DNA of 64,000 bases from an uncultured Acetatifactor sp. (GTDB lineage: Bacteria > Bacillota > Clostridia > Lachnospirales > Lachnospiraceae). Below the pieces are notes generated by a model. That model had not been told where the DNA came from. It searched no databases and was given only the letters and a program-made list of their open reading frames with translations. The position numbers and the translations under genes were made by a program. The stretch's first letter is position 1; each line of letters opens with the position of its first letter. The DNA is taken from assembly GCA_910579755.1 (NCBI GenBank), contig CAJTVB010000008.1, positions 1-64,000 of the forward strand, written 5' to 3'. This document shows, one piece after another, positions 8,404-16,597 of the stretch.

Positions 8404-8989
8404 ATATGTGGATGAAGCGTCGGGGATTTACCTGCGCCTTATGACCAGAGGGGATACAGACAGCATTTTGGCCTGGCGCAACAACGATGAAGTGAGGAAG
8501 CATTTTATTTATCAGGAATTGTTTACCCGGGAGAGCCATGAAAGCTGGATCCGGAATATGATAGAGACGGGGAAAGCGGTTCAGATGATTATCTGTGAGT
8601 TGGACACGGACAGGCCTCTTGGATCTGTTTATATCCGCGACATTGACAGAAAGCATAATAAAGCGGAATATGGAATTTTTATCGGTGAGGCTGCCGCCAG
8701 AGGGCATGGCGTTGGAACTGCGGCGGCAAAGCTTATGCTTCGCTATAGTTTTCAGGAGGCGGGGCTCAACAGAGTATATCTGAGGGCTTTTTCCGATAAT
8801 ATGCAGGCTGTCCGTAGTTACGAGAAGGCCGGCTTTGTACGGGAAGGCCTGCTTCGGGAGGATGTCTGCGTCGAAGGAAAATATTATGACATGGTTTGGA
8901 TGGCGGCGCTGAATCCCGAAAAAAGCATGGATAGGATGCAAGCTTCCCCACAATGTGATAAGTCCGCCCTTGGCGGGCGAGGAGTGTAA
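8381..8989 (+). CDS. GNAT-family N-acetyltransferase (RimJ/PseH-like)
   Basis: Acetyl-CoA-dependent N-acetyltransferase, cytosolic, about 202 residues. It shows the GNAT pattern: an N-terminal arm IYLRLMTRGD then AWRNNDEVRK, the acetyl-CoA pyrophosphate loop EAAARGHGVGTAA (about 110-120), and a C-terminal NMQAVRSYEKAGF typical of RimJ/PseH-type enzymes. In the context of a PseC-like aminotransferase four genes upstream, the likely substrate is the 4-amino group of the nucleotide sugar. ATG 8381 is chosen because GGGGAG lies about 10 nt upstream; the next ATG at 8393 is also possible. It overlaps the end of the GT2 gene and stops 2 bp before the next GT2 gene. Confidence 0.85.
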   Translation: MEKQMRSEYVDEASGIYLRLMTRGDTDSILAWRNNDEVRKHFIYQELFTRESHESWIRNMIETGKAVQMIICELDTDRPLGSVYIRDIDRKHNKAEYGIFIGEAAARGHGVGTAAAKLMLRYSFQEAGLNRVYLRAFSDNMQAVRSYEKAGFVREGLLREDVCVEGKYYDMVWMAALNPEKSMDRMQASPQCDKSALGGRGV

Positions 8990-8991
8990 GG

Positions 8992-9930
8992 ATGAAAAAG
9001 GTCAGTTTTGTGATTCCCTGTTATCGGTCAGAGCATACGCTTCTGCATGTAGTGGCCGAAATCGAAGAAAAAATGAAAACGCTGGAGCAGTATGAATATG
9101 ATATTTTTCTGGTTAACGATTGCTCTCCTGATAATACCTTTGAAGTAATCCGCAGGCTGTGCGGAGAAAAAAGTTATATAAAAGGAATTGATTTTGCAAG
9201 GAACTTCGGACAGCATTCTGCACTTATGGCGGGGCTTCGCCATTGCGACGGAGATTTTATCGTCTGCCTGGACGACGATGGACAGACGCCGGCAGATGAG
9301 GTGGATAAGCTGATCAACAGTCTGGAAGAGGGCTATGATGCCGTCTATGCAAAATATGAGCATAAGCAGCATTCCGCCTTCCGCAATCTGGGGAGTAAGG
9401 TCAATGAGATCATGACTCGGATGATGCTGGGGAAGCCGAAGGACTTATATATTTCCAGCTATTTTGCGGTAAAAAAATTTGTGGCGGCTGACATGATCCG
9501 CTATGAAAATTCATATCCCTATGTAATCGGTCTGGTACTGCGGGCTACCAAGAGGATTGCCAATGTAACGGTGAATCACAGGGAGCGGGAGGAGGGAAGC
9601 TCGGGTTATACATTGAAAAAGCTGATCGGTCTCTGGTTCAACGGATTTACGGCTTTTTCGGTGAAGCCTCTGCGGATCGCTACGGGCATCGGCGCTTTGA
9701 GCGCGGGTATCGGTTTTTTATATGGACTTTTTACTATTATTAAGCGCTTTGTAAATCCGGACGTGCCTATGGGCTTCAGCTCCACTATGTCGGCTATCGT
9801 GTTTTTTGGCGGGATGATTATGCTGATGCTTGGCTTAATCGGTGAATATATCGGACGCATTTACATCAGTCTGAACAATTCCCCCCAGTATGTCATTCGG
9901 GAGAAGATCAATTTTGATGAGCAAGTTTAA
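8992..9930 (+). CDS. Family 2 polyprenyl-phosphate glycosyltransferase (GtrB/ArnC-like)
   Basis: Makes a lipid-linked sugar (undecaprenyl-P-glycose) for use outside the cell. The 312-residue protein begins VSFVIPCYRSE, carries NDCSPDNT and DFARNFGQHSALMAGL, and has the metal site VCLDDDGQTP near residue 93. Two C-terminal hydrophobic segments (about 230-255 and 262-290) and the interfacial GRIYISLNNSPQY are the GtrB/ArnC/CsbB layout. AGGAG precedes the ATG. It overlaps the next gene by 14 bp. The next gene is polytopic and could use the lipid-linked sugar outside, as GtrC-type transferases do; no GtrA-like flippase is visible nearby. Confidence 0.9.
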   Translation: MKKVSFVIPCYRSEHTLLHVVAEIEEKMKTLEQYEYDIFLVNDCSPDNTFEVIRRLCGEKSYIKGIDFARNFGQHSALMAGLRHCDGDFIVCLDDDGQTPADEVDKLINSLEEGYDAVYAKYEHKQHSAFRNLGSKVNEIMTRMMLGKPKDLYISSYFAVKKFVAADMIRYENSYPYVIGLVLRATKRIANVTVNHREREEGSSGYTLKKLIGLWFNGFTAFSVKPLRIATGIGALSAGIGFLYGLFTIIKRFVNPDVPMGFSSTMSAIVFFGGMIMLMLGLIGEYIGRIYISLNNSPQYVIREKINFDEQV

Positions 9931-11515
9931 AGAATGGTGGATACGGGATAAAAGATATGTGACCTTAATAAAGGCGGCGCTTTTGGCGTTGCTTCCGCTT
10001 TTATGCGCTATGGCCCGCTGTGCGGTTCAGGGAGGGAGCATCGGCCAGGTTTATTTGCCCGGATCCCAGTGGAATGATGAGTTATTTTATTATAAGCAGG
10101 TGGAGGGAATTATAACCTATGGATATCCCCAGGGATTTTTCGGCTTCAATGAAAGCCATGCGCTGAAGCTTTCCTTTGCGGCCTGGAGTCCGGTACTGGT
10201 ATTTCCCTGGGTGCTGTGGGGATTGATGCTCGGGTGGAATCTTATGTCCCCCGTGATCTGCAATATCGTGCTGCTGACGCTGGCTTGTTTTTTCTTTGTG
10301 TGGCTTGTAAAGCCCACATGGAAACAGCTGGGGATTATGGCGCTCCTGTTTTGCCTCTATACGCCTTTTTCCAGATATATGCTCTCTGCCATGCCTGAGA
10401 TCATCTGCTTCAGCATGCTGATTCTTTTCTATGGAGCAGCTGTCAATTATGTAGAGCGGGAACGGGGATATAAGCTGGCGCTTTTGTTTGTTATGGCGGG
10501 AGTTATGACGTTGATGAGGCCGTATCTTCTGCTCTTTTTACTGCTTCCCGGATATTTCTGGGTCAGAAAAAGAGGCTGGAAAGGGGCGGCGGGTTCTGCC
10601 GCAGTGACCGCAGCGGTGCTTGTGATATATTGGAGCATTAAGCATTATCTGGGAGCGGAATATTTTGCGCCGTTGTTTTTTACGGACTGGGTGGAAGCCT
10701 TTTTCCAGGGAGGATTGCTGGAGGGGCTCCGGTTTACCCTGGGGAAGCTTTATTATATGGGGAAAAGCTTCGGCGCATATACACTGCAGGGGATTCGCGG
10801 CGGAATGGCTTCCGGAGCATACTTTGCAGGATATCTGGCCATGCTTGGCGTGCTTACGGCGCAAAGCATTAAGGACTGGAAAAGAAAAGAGAATAAGGGA
10901 AGATTGGCCATACAGCTTCACATGATATTCAGTTTTGTGGCTATGCTTTTTGCACTTCTGCTTATGTATAAGCTCACAGAAGGGAGCAAGCACCTGCTCA
11001 CTTTTATGGCGGCAGGAATTTTTATTCTGGCATTGATGGATACCAGATATTATAAAAAGGCAGTGTTTATGGGGGCGGTCTTTGCCTATCTTTATATATA
11101 TATGGCGGTGGATCCCATGGACTATCAGGTCCCTTTTACCACACAGGAGCGGGTGGAGCAGGTGAAAGCCTGGGAAGAAATCTTCCGGGAGGAGCTGGAG
11201 CTGTCCCTGGAAGGCGGCATCCCCTGTTTTGAAAATGTGGTAATCTGGGTTTTCAGCGATACAGATTCCACAGGCGCCAGAAATACGGATTGGCAGCTTT
11301 TATATGCGCTGCCGGAAGGATTCGGCATCAGTTGCTGTATGCCGGACTATATAAAGGAGAATCTGGACATGCTTCAGAGCCGATATCTGGCGGTTCTTTC
11401 CGGAGGCGAAATTGATGCAATGTGCGCTGAGGCCGGATACCGGGAGATCGGAAGAGATGCAAGTTTGGTAGTATATGAAAGAATCCGCAGTTCGCAACAG
11501 CCAAGGACAGATTGA
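9917..11515 (+). CDS. Polytopic membrane protein, probable GT-C-like glycosyltransferase
   Basis: A 532-residue membrane protein with about ten hydrophobic segments between residues 15 and 400 and a 130-residue soluble C-terminal part. An early outer loop after the first helix has acidic residues (NDELFYYKQ), the position where GT-C enzymes keep their catalytic D/E, but this is inference. ATG 9917 is chosen because it overlaps the end of the GtrB-like gene in the usual translational-coupling way; the earlier in-frame start at 9890 is buried in that gene. It closes the cluster and converges with the 12938 gene, the stops being 13 bp apart. Confidence 0.65.
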   Translation: MSKFKEWWIRDKRYVTLIKAALLALLPLLCAMARCAVQGGSIGQVYLPGSQWNDELFYYKQVEGIITYGYPQGFFGFNESHALKLSFAAWSPVLVFPWVLWGLMLGWNLMSPVICNIVLLTLACFFFVWLVKPTWKQLGIMALLFCLYTPFSRYMLSAMPEIICFSMLILFYGAAVNYVERERGYKLALLFVMAGVMTLMRPYLLLFLLLPGYFWVRKRGWKGAAGSAAVTAAVLVIYWSIKHYLGAEYFAPLFFTDWVEAFFQGGLLEGLRFTLGKLYYMGKSFGAYTLQGIRGGMASGAYFAGYLAMLGVLTAQSIKDWKRKENKGRLAIQLHMIFSFVAMLFALLLMYKLTEGSKHLLTFMAAGIFILALMDTRYYKKAVFMGAVFAYLYIYMAVDPMDYQVPFTTQERVEQVKAWEEIFREELELSLEGGIPCFENVVIWVFSDTDSTGARNTDWQLLYALPEGFGISCCMPDYIKENLDMLQSRYLAVLSGGEIDAMCAEAGYREIGRDASLVVYERIRSSQQPRTD

Positions 11516-11528
11516 GCGTAAACGTGGA

Positions 11529-12938
11529 TCATTGCCGCCGGATGAGTTCGATAAGATTTTGAGCGATTCGGTAGCGGCATTCTTCATTAGGGTGCACCAG
11601 GTCAGGCAGATACTCCTGCTGATTTTGCGCATTAATGCCAAGAGAATGATAATTATCTAACAGAAACACATTTAGTTCCTCTGCCAGCTTTACCACTGCG
11701 TCTACATAGTCTTCAAGGTGCTTTTCTGGATCAGTAATACCTTGGTAATAGCTGGTAAAGGTGGGAGTGCAGAGAATGATTTGTGCATTTAAGCGGTTTT
11801 CCCGGATTTTGGATACGGCTTTTCGGATGGCACCGGCATAGGTGTTCACATCGTAGGGATCGTCAGAATAAATGGGGCACTGCCAGAAGTAATCATTCAG
11901 GCCATAGTTGATCACAAAGCATTGATTCTGGTCTGAAGAAGAATCGGCGAGAGTAGAAACAATGCCCTTGTATGCTTGTGTATCCCGAGGCAATGTGGAA
12001 GGATTGCCTGCAAAATATGTATCCAGGATCCCGGGGAGGGAGGTAGAGTATTTGTCATAAGCGGAGGCAGTACCGCCGCCCAGACCACAATTATAAACAG
12101 TGGCGTTTGTGAGGGCCTGTGTGATACCGGGTATGGAGGTGGCATCTGTATAATTGGCGATGACGCTGTCACCCAAAAAGATCACAGTAGTTTGATCCAG
12201 ATTGGGATAATGGGGAGGATCACCGCGCTGCTCATCCAAAAATACCCGAAAGGCCTGCGCAGAGGCCTCGGCATTCTCGGACGTGATCATATATTGATGA
12301 AGATAGTCACTATGTGTTGTGACGAAGAGAGCGCAATCCGCAGTTACAAGCCAGTCATTTTCATAGTTTCCGGGATTGCACACCATCCACTCCTGGGATG
12401 AATAAAAATATAAGTTTCCGTTGGAGGGCAGATCTGGAGCCTGCTCTAAGAGGGCACAATATAAATCCACAATTTGTTCAAATTCGGAGGGCGCCAGATT
12501 TGTCCAATAATTGATTGAGGGATAAGCGGTAATAAGCTCAAAGCGGACAGAAGGATAATCCGCTAAAAGGGAACAGAGGTCATCTATGGAAATTCGGTCC
12601 GGACGAATTCCCAAGTATATGGTGGATACGGTATTGCCTGATTTGGCAATATGGCGCATATATTTTTTTAATGTGGAATAATTGGAAATAGTATGCTCGG
12701 TTCGGAGAAGAGTCATTCCCCGATAATGGGAAAAGGGTTCTGCGTCATATGTGCTGACAGGAAACATTGAGAGAAGCACAGTGTCATATTGCTTCCTGCG
12801 GATCTGCCAGTAATCCTTACACTGGGCGGAAAACAGCCAAAATGCACATGACAGCAGAGATATTGCGGCCAGGACCAAAATGGCAGAAGGTAAGATCTTC
12901 TTTTTCTTTTGCTTGTCAAGGAAAAACTGTGATACCAT
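11529..12938 (-). CDS. SGNH/GDSL-type esterase or acyltransferase, membrane anchored
   Basis: A 469-residue extracytoplasmic protein with one N-terminal membrane helix (about 15-37). The N-terminal 230 residues form a domain I do not recognise. The SGNH core then shows block I VIFLGDSVIANY (about 250), a glycine-rich block II (NCGLGGGTAS), block III NYGLND (about 344) and block V DLVHPNEE (about 446), so serine, glycine, asparagine and the Asp/His pair are all present. GGAGAC precedes the ATG. It lies head-on to the glycan cluster, which already has a weaker SGNH-like protein next to its MBOAT. It may deacetylate or modify the same surface polymer; the substrate is unknown. Confidence 0.82.
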   Translation of the reverse strand: MVSQFFLDKQKKKKILPSAILVLAAISLLSCAFWLFSAQCKDYWQIRRKQYDTVLLSMFPVSTYDAEPFSHYRGMTLLRTEHTISNYSTLKKYMRHIAKSGNTVSTIYLGIRPDRISIDDLCSLLADYPSVRFELITAYPSINYWTNLAPSEFEQIVDLYCALLEQAPDLPSNGNLYFYSSQEWMVCNPGNYENDWLVTADCALFVTTHSDYLHQYMITSENAEASAQAFRVFLDEQRGDPPHYPNLDQTTVIFLGDSVIANYTDATSIPGITQALTNATVYNCGLGGGTASAYDKYSTSLPGILDTYFAGNPSTLPRDTQAYKGIVSTLADSSSDQNQCFVINYGLNDYFWQCPIYSDDPYDVNTYAGAIRKAVSKIRENRLNAQIILCTPTFTSYYQGITDPEKHLEDYVDAVVKLAEELNVFLLDNYHSLGINAQNQQEYLPDLVHPNEECRYRIAQNLIELIRRQ

Positions 12939-13017
12939 AAACGATTGTCTCCTTATCTGTTGTGCACCTATTATTTTATCACAATTTTTCTGACAGGAAA
13001 AGACAAAAGTGCGGTAA

Positions 13018-13054
13018 AAAAGAGTATCCTGTATTGAGGTCAGGATACTCTTTT
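13018..13054 (-). terminator. Intrinsic terminator of mecA
   Basis: Perfect 14-bp arms (AAAAGAGTATCCTG and its complement) close a 9-nt loop 18 bp after the mecA stop, with A residues on the plus strand giving a U tract on the minus strand. It can also act on plus-strand transcripts. Confidence 0.85.
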
Positions 13055-13071
13055 ATGGTATCAGATAAAGC

Positions 13072-13794
13072 TTATCGCATTCCCAATGCCTGGACTGCAC
13101 CGGCGGGAATCAGGGACTCACAGTGCTCCGCCAGAAATGCGCCGCCACAGGCCGGGCCATGCTGGGGAGCGCCATATTCGGAAAGAATGTTGCAGGCCTT
13201 GTCAAAAGCGTCCTTCTGTTCCGCCTCCTGTGCCACAAGAAGCAGATATTTGCCTGTGCGGCTGTCTTTATACAGCGCGCTGGCTCCCTGATAGTGGTCT
13301 GCAATAATGGCGCATGCGCTCATGACCTGCTGCAGAGAGCTGATTCGGAAAATACGAGTCTGGGGCTTGGCTTCGCCGCCGGGAGAATTCTCTCCGGAAG
13401 GCTCTTCTTCGGTCTGATTTGCCTGAATCTTTTGAAAGAGCTCCAAACCCTCCTCGGAACCGCCCGGCATATAATCGTCAGGGAAATCGTCATCGCCTTC
13501 CGTAACAGAAGGGGCAAATCTGGAAAAACGGGTATCCAGCTCTTCGGGATCTTCTACTTTTGTAATAATCAGTACAATACATTCAGCATTCAGCGGAATT
13601 GCTTCAATCATCAGCGGAATGTCTTCCGCTTCAAATCCAAATTCAAAATTGGCCTGCCGCATCATGTCGCGGAACAGGGTCTTTGCCTTTTCTGTACCAT
13701 AGGCCAGCTCGCTTATTTTCAATTCGCGGCTTACGAGATCCTCCCGGGTCAGAGTGCAGCGAATTTGATTTTCATTTACCTTTTCTATTTTCAT
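13072..13794 (-). CDS. mecA: Adaptor protein MecA
   Basis: MecA recruits substrates to the ClpC AAA+ unfoldase and activates it for proteolysis with ClpP, in the cytosol. The 240-residue product has the two-domain layout: an N-terminal substrate-binding domain starting MKIEKVNENQIRCTLTREDL, an acidic and proline-rich linker (about 95-145), and a C-terminal ClpC-binding domain that begins near RIFRISSLQQV. The length matches the family (220-250). It has its own promoter and terminator, so it is probably monocistronic. Clients in this organism cannot be read from the sequence; in Bacillus they include ComK and Spo0A~P-linked functions. Confidence 0.92.
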   Translation of the reverse strand: MKIEKVNENQIRCTLTREDLVSRELKISELAYGTEKAKTLFRDMMRQANFEFGFEAEDIPLMIEAIPLNAECIVLIITKVEDPEELDTRFSRFAPSVTEGDDDFPDDYMPGGSEEGLELFQKIQANQTEEEPSGENSPGGEAKPQTRIFRISSLQQVMSACAIIADHYQGASALYKDSRTGKYLLLVAQEAEQKDAFDKACNILSEYGAPQHGPACGGAFLAEHCESLIPAGAVQALGMR

Positions 13795-13843
13795 AGGATT
13801 ACTTTTCCTTTCTGTATAACAGGCATGTCAGGTAATTAAATGT

Positions 13844-13872
13844 ATAATATCCTCTTGCAACCATGAAGTCAA
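13844..13872 (-). promoter_or_regulatory. Promoter of mecA
   Basis: Read on the minus strand: TTGACT (13872-13867), a 17-bp spacer and TATTAT (13849-13844), about 50 bp before the mecA start. Confidence 0.75.
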
Positions 13873-13918
13873 TAGCAGGGCTTAAGATTAATATTTTTTT
13901 ATATTTTATAAATTATGC

Positions 13919-13947
13919 TTGCAATAGGCGGATTATTGAGATATAAT
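13919..13947 (+). promoter_or_regulatory. Strong promoter of unassigned leader or small RNA
   Basis: TTGCAA (13919-13924), a 17-bp spacer and a perfect TATAAT (13942-13947). The predicted start is near 13954, some 270 bp before the nearest gene. Confidence 0.75.
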
Positions 13948-13953
13948 CAGCCT

Positions 13954-14095
13954 AGTAAAAGCCTTCGGCACTCTGTACGGGGAAGGAGGCAGCAGTCTTG
14001 ACATCAGGTTGATATAGCCGTTTTGGGACAGGTCGTCCCGTTTCATCCTTTATTTTGCTATATTATATGGCGGGTTTTAAAAACTGACATATATT
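13954..14095 (+). ncRNA. Candidate structured RNA, family not recognised
   Basis: This part of a 428-bp gene-free interval lies directly behind a near-consensus promoter. It is richer in GC than its flanks and contains several possible helices: GGGAC/GTCCC around a 5-nt loop (about 14026-14040), ATATAGC paired with GCTATAT (about 14014 and 14057) enclosing it, and GCCTTC with a downstream GAAGGAGGC. I compared it by eye with SRP RNA, 6S RNA and common riboswitches and found no convincing match. The rest of the interval, 14096-14222, is AT-rich and shows nothing else. Confidence 0.35.
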
Positions 14096-14222
14096 CTGAG
14101 GATGTCTTACAAGTATTGGCGCTGGAATCTAATAAAGCAGCCTGCTTGATCATGGTAATTCACCTAATATTTTCACAACTATAATTCATTTTAATCTTAT
14201 TGTCCATTGGCAATTTTTGTCA

Positions 14223-14582
14223 ATGAACGTACTGCTGAAGGCATTTACCCTTTATAGCACCGAGAAGGAAAACATATGGGATAGGGCTTCCAGGAAAAAT
14301 GATTCGTCACAAATCCTTTTGGCGGAGGCCCGGGATGGAGGTATATTCTTGTATGAAGAGTACAAAAAAAAGGATTTAGGAGATGCCAGAGAACACTGCC
14401 GGATGCTTTTGCAGCAGATGCAGGAGAAGGGAGTGGCGCTCTTTGTGGATGGCGAAAGGGCGCTTCCGGAGGAAGCGGCTTTGAAAGCGGTTCAGGAAGA
14501 CAGCTTCTACATGGCAGACTATGTGTTTGGGGATACCGGCAATATTGAGCAGGTGCGCTTTGATAAGGTGACAAGCCGATAG
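14223..14582 (+). CDS. Hypothetical protein, about 119 aa
   Basis: Family not recognised. The product is a small soluble protein with alternating polar and hydrophobic segments, a central ILLAEARDGGIFLYEEYKK and a C-terminal acidic part. It has no signal peptide or cysteine pattern. No ribosome site is visible before either the ATG at 14223 or the TTG at 14217, so the start is weak. It is preceded by a 270-nt leader from a strong promoter, which may regulate it. Codon use looks like that of neighbours, which supports coding. Confidence 0.55.
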   Translation: MNVLLKAFTLYSTEKENIWDRASRKNDSSQILLAEARDGGIFLYEEYKKKDLGDAREHCRMLLQQMQEKGVALFVDGERALPEEAALKAVQEDSFYMADYVFGDTGNIEQVRFDKVTSR

Positions 14583-14710
14583 CCGGGTGCCTTTGGTCAA
14601 ACGAATATGGATAACTGCCGCCTTGAAAACAGGACTGCCTCTCTTGCTGAGGGCGGCAGAAAATCCAAACTGTTACAAAAATGTTAATGACTTGGGATGG
14701 GGAATGTGAT

Positions 14711-14716
14711 ATAATA
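14711..14716 (+). promoter_or_regulatory. -10 element before GH18 gene
   Basis: A TATAAT preceded by GTGA in a short AT-rich stretch about 80 bp before the GH18 start. The expected -35 position has no good match, so the promoter is tentative. Confidence 0.4.
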
Positions 14717-14793
14717 AACTTACTCGCGGCACGAAGTCAAGCCGGCAAAAAACAGGCTCATTTGTACACAACAGGAAGGAATTGCGACAGATA

Positions 14794-16491
14794 ATGAAAA
14801 GAGTAATACCAGTGATAATAGCGTTGCTGCTGATCGTAGTGGTGGGCGCGGTAGGATTCGGAGGGAAATTGTGGGATAAATATTCCTACAGTAAGGAGCG
14901 CGCAGATTTAAATGAACATTTCGGGGTGACCGGGAACAGACTGGCCATTATTCTGCAGGATGAGATGATTGAAGAACAGGCTGTAATTACAGGCGAAAGT
15001 GTTTATTTTGATATAGATACGATCCACAGCTATTTGAACGAAGGCTTTTATGTAGATCCAGTGGAACAGAAGCTTCTCTATACTACAGCGGATGACACGG
15101 TTACAGTGCTGTTTGGGGGGAAGGGCTATGAGGACAAAAACGGAAGCCACGGGACGGAATATACAATCTGCTATATGGAGGGGGACAAGCTTTATGTGGC
15201 GGCTGATTATGTAAAGCTTTTTACCAATTATTCCTATTCTCAGTTTGACCTGCACCTGCAGTTATATACGGAATGGGGAGTGGTACAGACTTATCAGATC
15301 GCTAAGAACACGCAGCTTCGTGAGCTGGGAGGGATCAAAAGTCCCATTCTGCGGGATCTGGTAAAGGGTGAGACGGTAGAGCTGCTGGAGCAGATGGATA
15401 CCTGGAGCAAGGTGAAAACATCAGATTCCATCATCGGATATGTGGAAAATAAGCGTCTGACCAATTTGGATACGGATGTGGAAACACCGGTGACGGATTA
15501 TGTACCTGCAGAGTATACGTCTGTGCTCATGGAAGGAAAGGTAAACCTGGGATTTCATGCCATTGGCGGCGCTGGAGGAAACGATACGCTGGACAGTATG
15601 CTGGCGGAGGGAAAGGGGATCAATGTGATCGCCCCCACCTGGTTCAGCCTGACGGATAATGAAGGTTCCTTCCGCTCTTTTGCTTCAGAGCAGTATATAA
15701 GCAAGGCTCATAACAAAGGAATCCAGGTTTGGGGAGTATGGGATAACTTCAATTATAAAAACGAATCAGGCGCAGATGTGAGCAGCTACCAGGTGCTGTC
15801 CTCTACCACGATCCGTCAGAGACTGGTACAGAATATAGTGGCTACGGCACTGGAGCTGGGGCTTGACGGTATCAATATAGATTTTGAAGGCCTTACGGAG
15901 GACGTGGGAACACACTATGTTCAGTTCTTAAAGGAATTGTCCGTACAGTGCAGAAGCAATGAATTGGTTTTGTCGGTAGACAATTACGTCCCGTTCCAGT
16001 TTAATAATTTCTACAGGCTGGATATACAGGGCCAGATTGCGGATTATGTGGTTATCATGGGATATGATGAGCATTGGCATGGCTGCGGAAATCCCGGAAG
16101 TGTAGCGAGTATTGAATATGTGTCCAACGGGCTGGACAGGACACTGGATCAGGTTCCCGCACAAAAGGTGGTGAATGCACTGCCCTTCTATACAATCGTA
16201 TGGAAGACGGAGGGCACTACGGTAACGGACCAATATGTCACGCTGAATAATGTGGCAGACTATTTAAAACGTGTTAACGCAACACCGGAGTGGGATGAGG
16301 TTACCTGCCAGAATTATGCAGAATGGCAGGAAGGCGATGCGCTCTGCCAGATCTGGGTGGAGGATGAGGAATCCATCAAGGTGAAGCTGAATGTGATGAG
16401 CAACAAAAATATTGGCGGTGTGGCGGTATGGAGATTGGGCTATGGGACGCCAGGTGCATGGGAGCTGGTGCGGACTTTTGCAGGCACATGA
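14794..16491 (+). CDS. Glycoside hydrolase family 18 protein with copper-amine-oxidase-N-like and SH3 domains
   Basis: Secreted or membrane-anchored glycosidase acting on an N-acetylglucosamine polymer, probably peptidoglycan or spore cortex. One N-terminal membrane helix (residues 4-22) is followed by a stalk domain resembling copper amine oxidase N (about 35-165), an SH3b-like segment (about 170-225) and a GH18 barrel from about 245. The catalytic DGINIDFEG (DxxDxDxE) lies near residues 358-366 with the acid glutamate present; VIMGYDEH and GGVAVWRLGYG mark the later strands. ATG 14794 is taken although AGGAAGGA is 13 nt away; a TTG at 14782 lies too close to it. Relatives are spore germination and wall hydrolases of the YaaH/YdhD kind. 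A strong terminator follows. Confidence 0.88.
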   Translation: MKRVIPVIIALLLIVVVGAVGFGGKLWDKYSYSKERADLNEHFGVTGNRLAIILQDEMIEEQAVITGESVYFDIDTIHSYLNEGFYVDPVEQKLLYTTADDTVTVLFGGKGYEDKNGSHGTEYTICYMEGDKLYVAADYVKLFTNYSYSQFDLHLQLYTEWGVVQTYQIAKNTQLRELGGIKSPILRDLVKGETVELLEQMDTWSKVKTSDSIIGYVENKRLTNLDTDVETPVTDYVPAEYTSVLMEGKVNLGFHAIGGAGGNDTLDSMLAEGKGINVIAPTWFSLTDNEGSFRSFASEQYISKAHNKGIQVWGVWDNFNYKNESGADVSSYQVLSSTTIRQRLVQNIVATALELGLDGINIDFEGLTEDVGTHYVQFLKELSVQCRSNELVLSVDNYVPFQFNNFYRLDIQGQIADYVVIMGYDEHWHGCGNPGSVASIEYVSNGLDRTLDQVPAQKVVNALPFYTIVWKTEGTTVTDQYVTLNNVADYLKRVNATPEWDEVTCQNYAEWQEGDALCQIWVEDEESIKVKLNVMSNKNIGGVAVWRLGYGTPGAWELVRTFAGT

Positions 16492-16521
16492 GGGAAAAGT
16501 GCATTTATATGAAGGCGGTTA

Positions 16522-16552
16522 AAAAAGACGAGGCGTTACACCTCGTCTTTTT
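16522..16552 (+). terminator. Bidirectional terminator between GH18 gene and surface-protein gene
   Basis: Arms AAAGACGAGG and CCTCGTCTTT (10 bp, perfect) with a 7-nt loop, flanked by A residues on the left and T residues on the right, between two convergent genes. Confidence 0.9.
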
Positions 16553-16597
16553 CCTATTGTATGGAGTACATAAAGTATACTGATTGCAGTTTTTGTT

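Noticed and set aside
3450..8989. Pseudaminic acid biosynthesis operon
   Set aside because: Only PseC-like and PseH-like genes are present; dehydratase, hydrolase, synthase and cytidylyltransferase genes are absent from the window.
13072..13839. Plus-strand frame opposite mecA (13123-13839, 238 codons)
   Set aside because: It is antisense to a clear mecA gene and crosses the mecA ribosome site and start.
13975..14000. GGAAGGAGGCAGCAG resembles the GGAAG-GAAGCAGC loop of SRP RNA
   Set aside because: The required 5' CAGGTCC half and the pairing of UCC with GGA are missing, so it is not the SRP apical domain.
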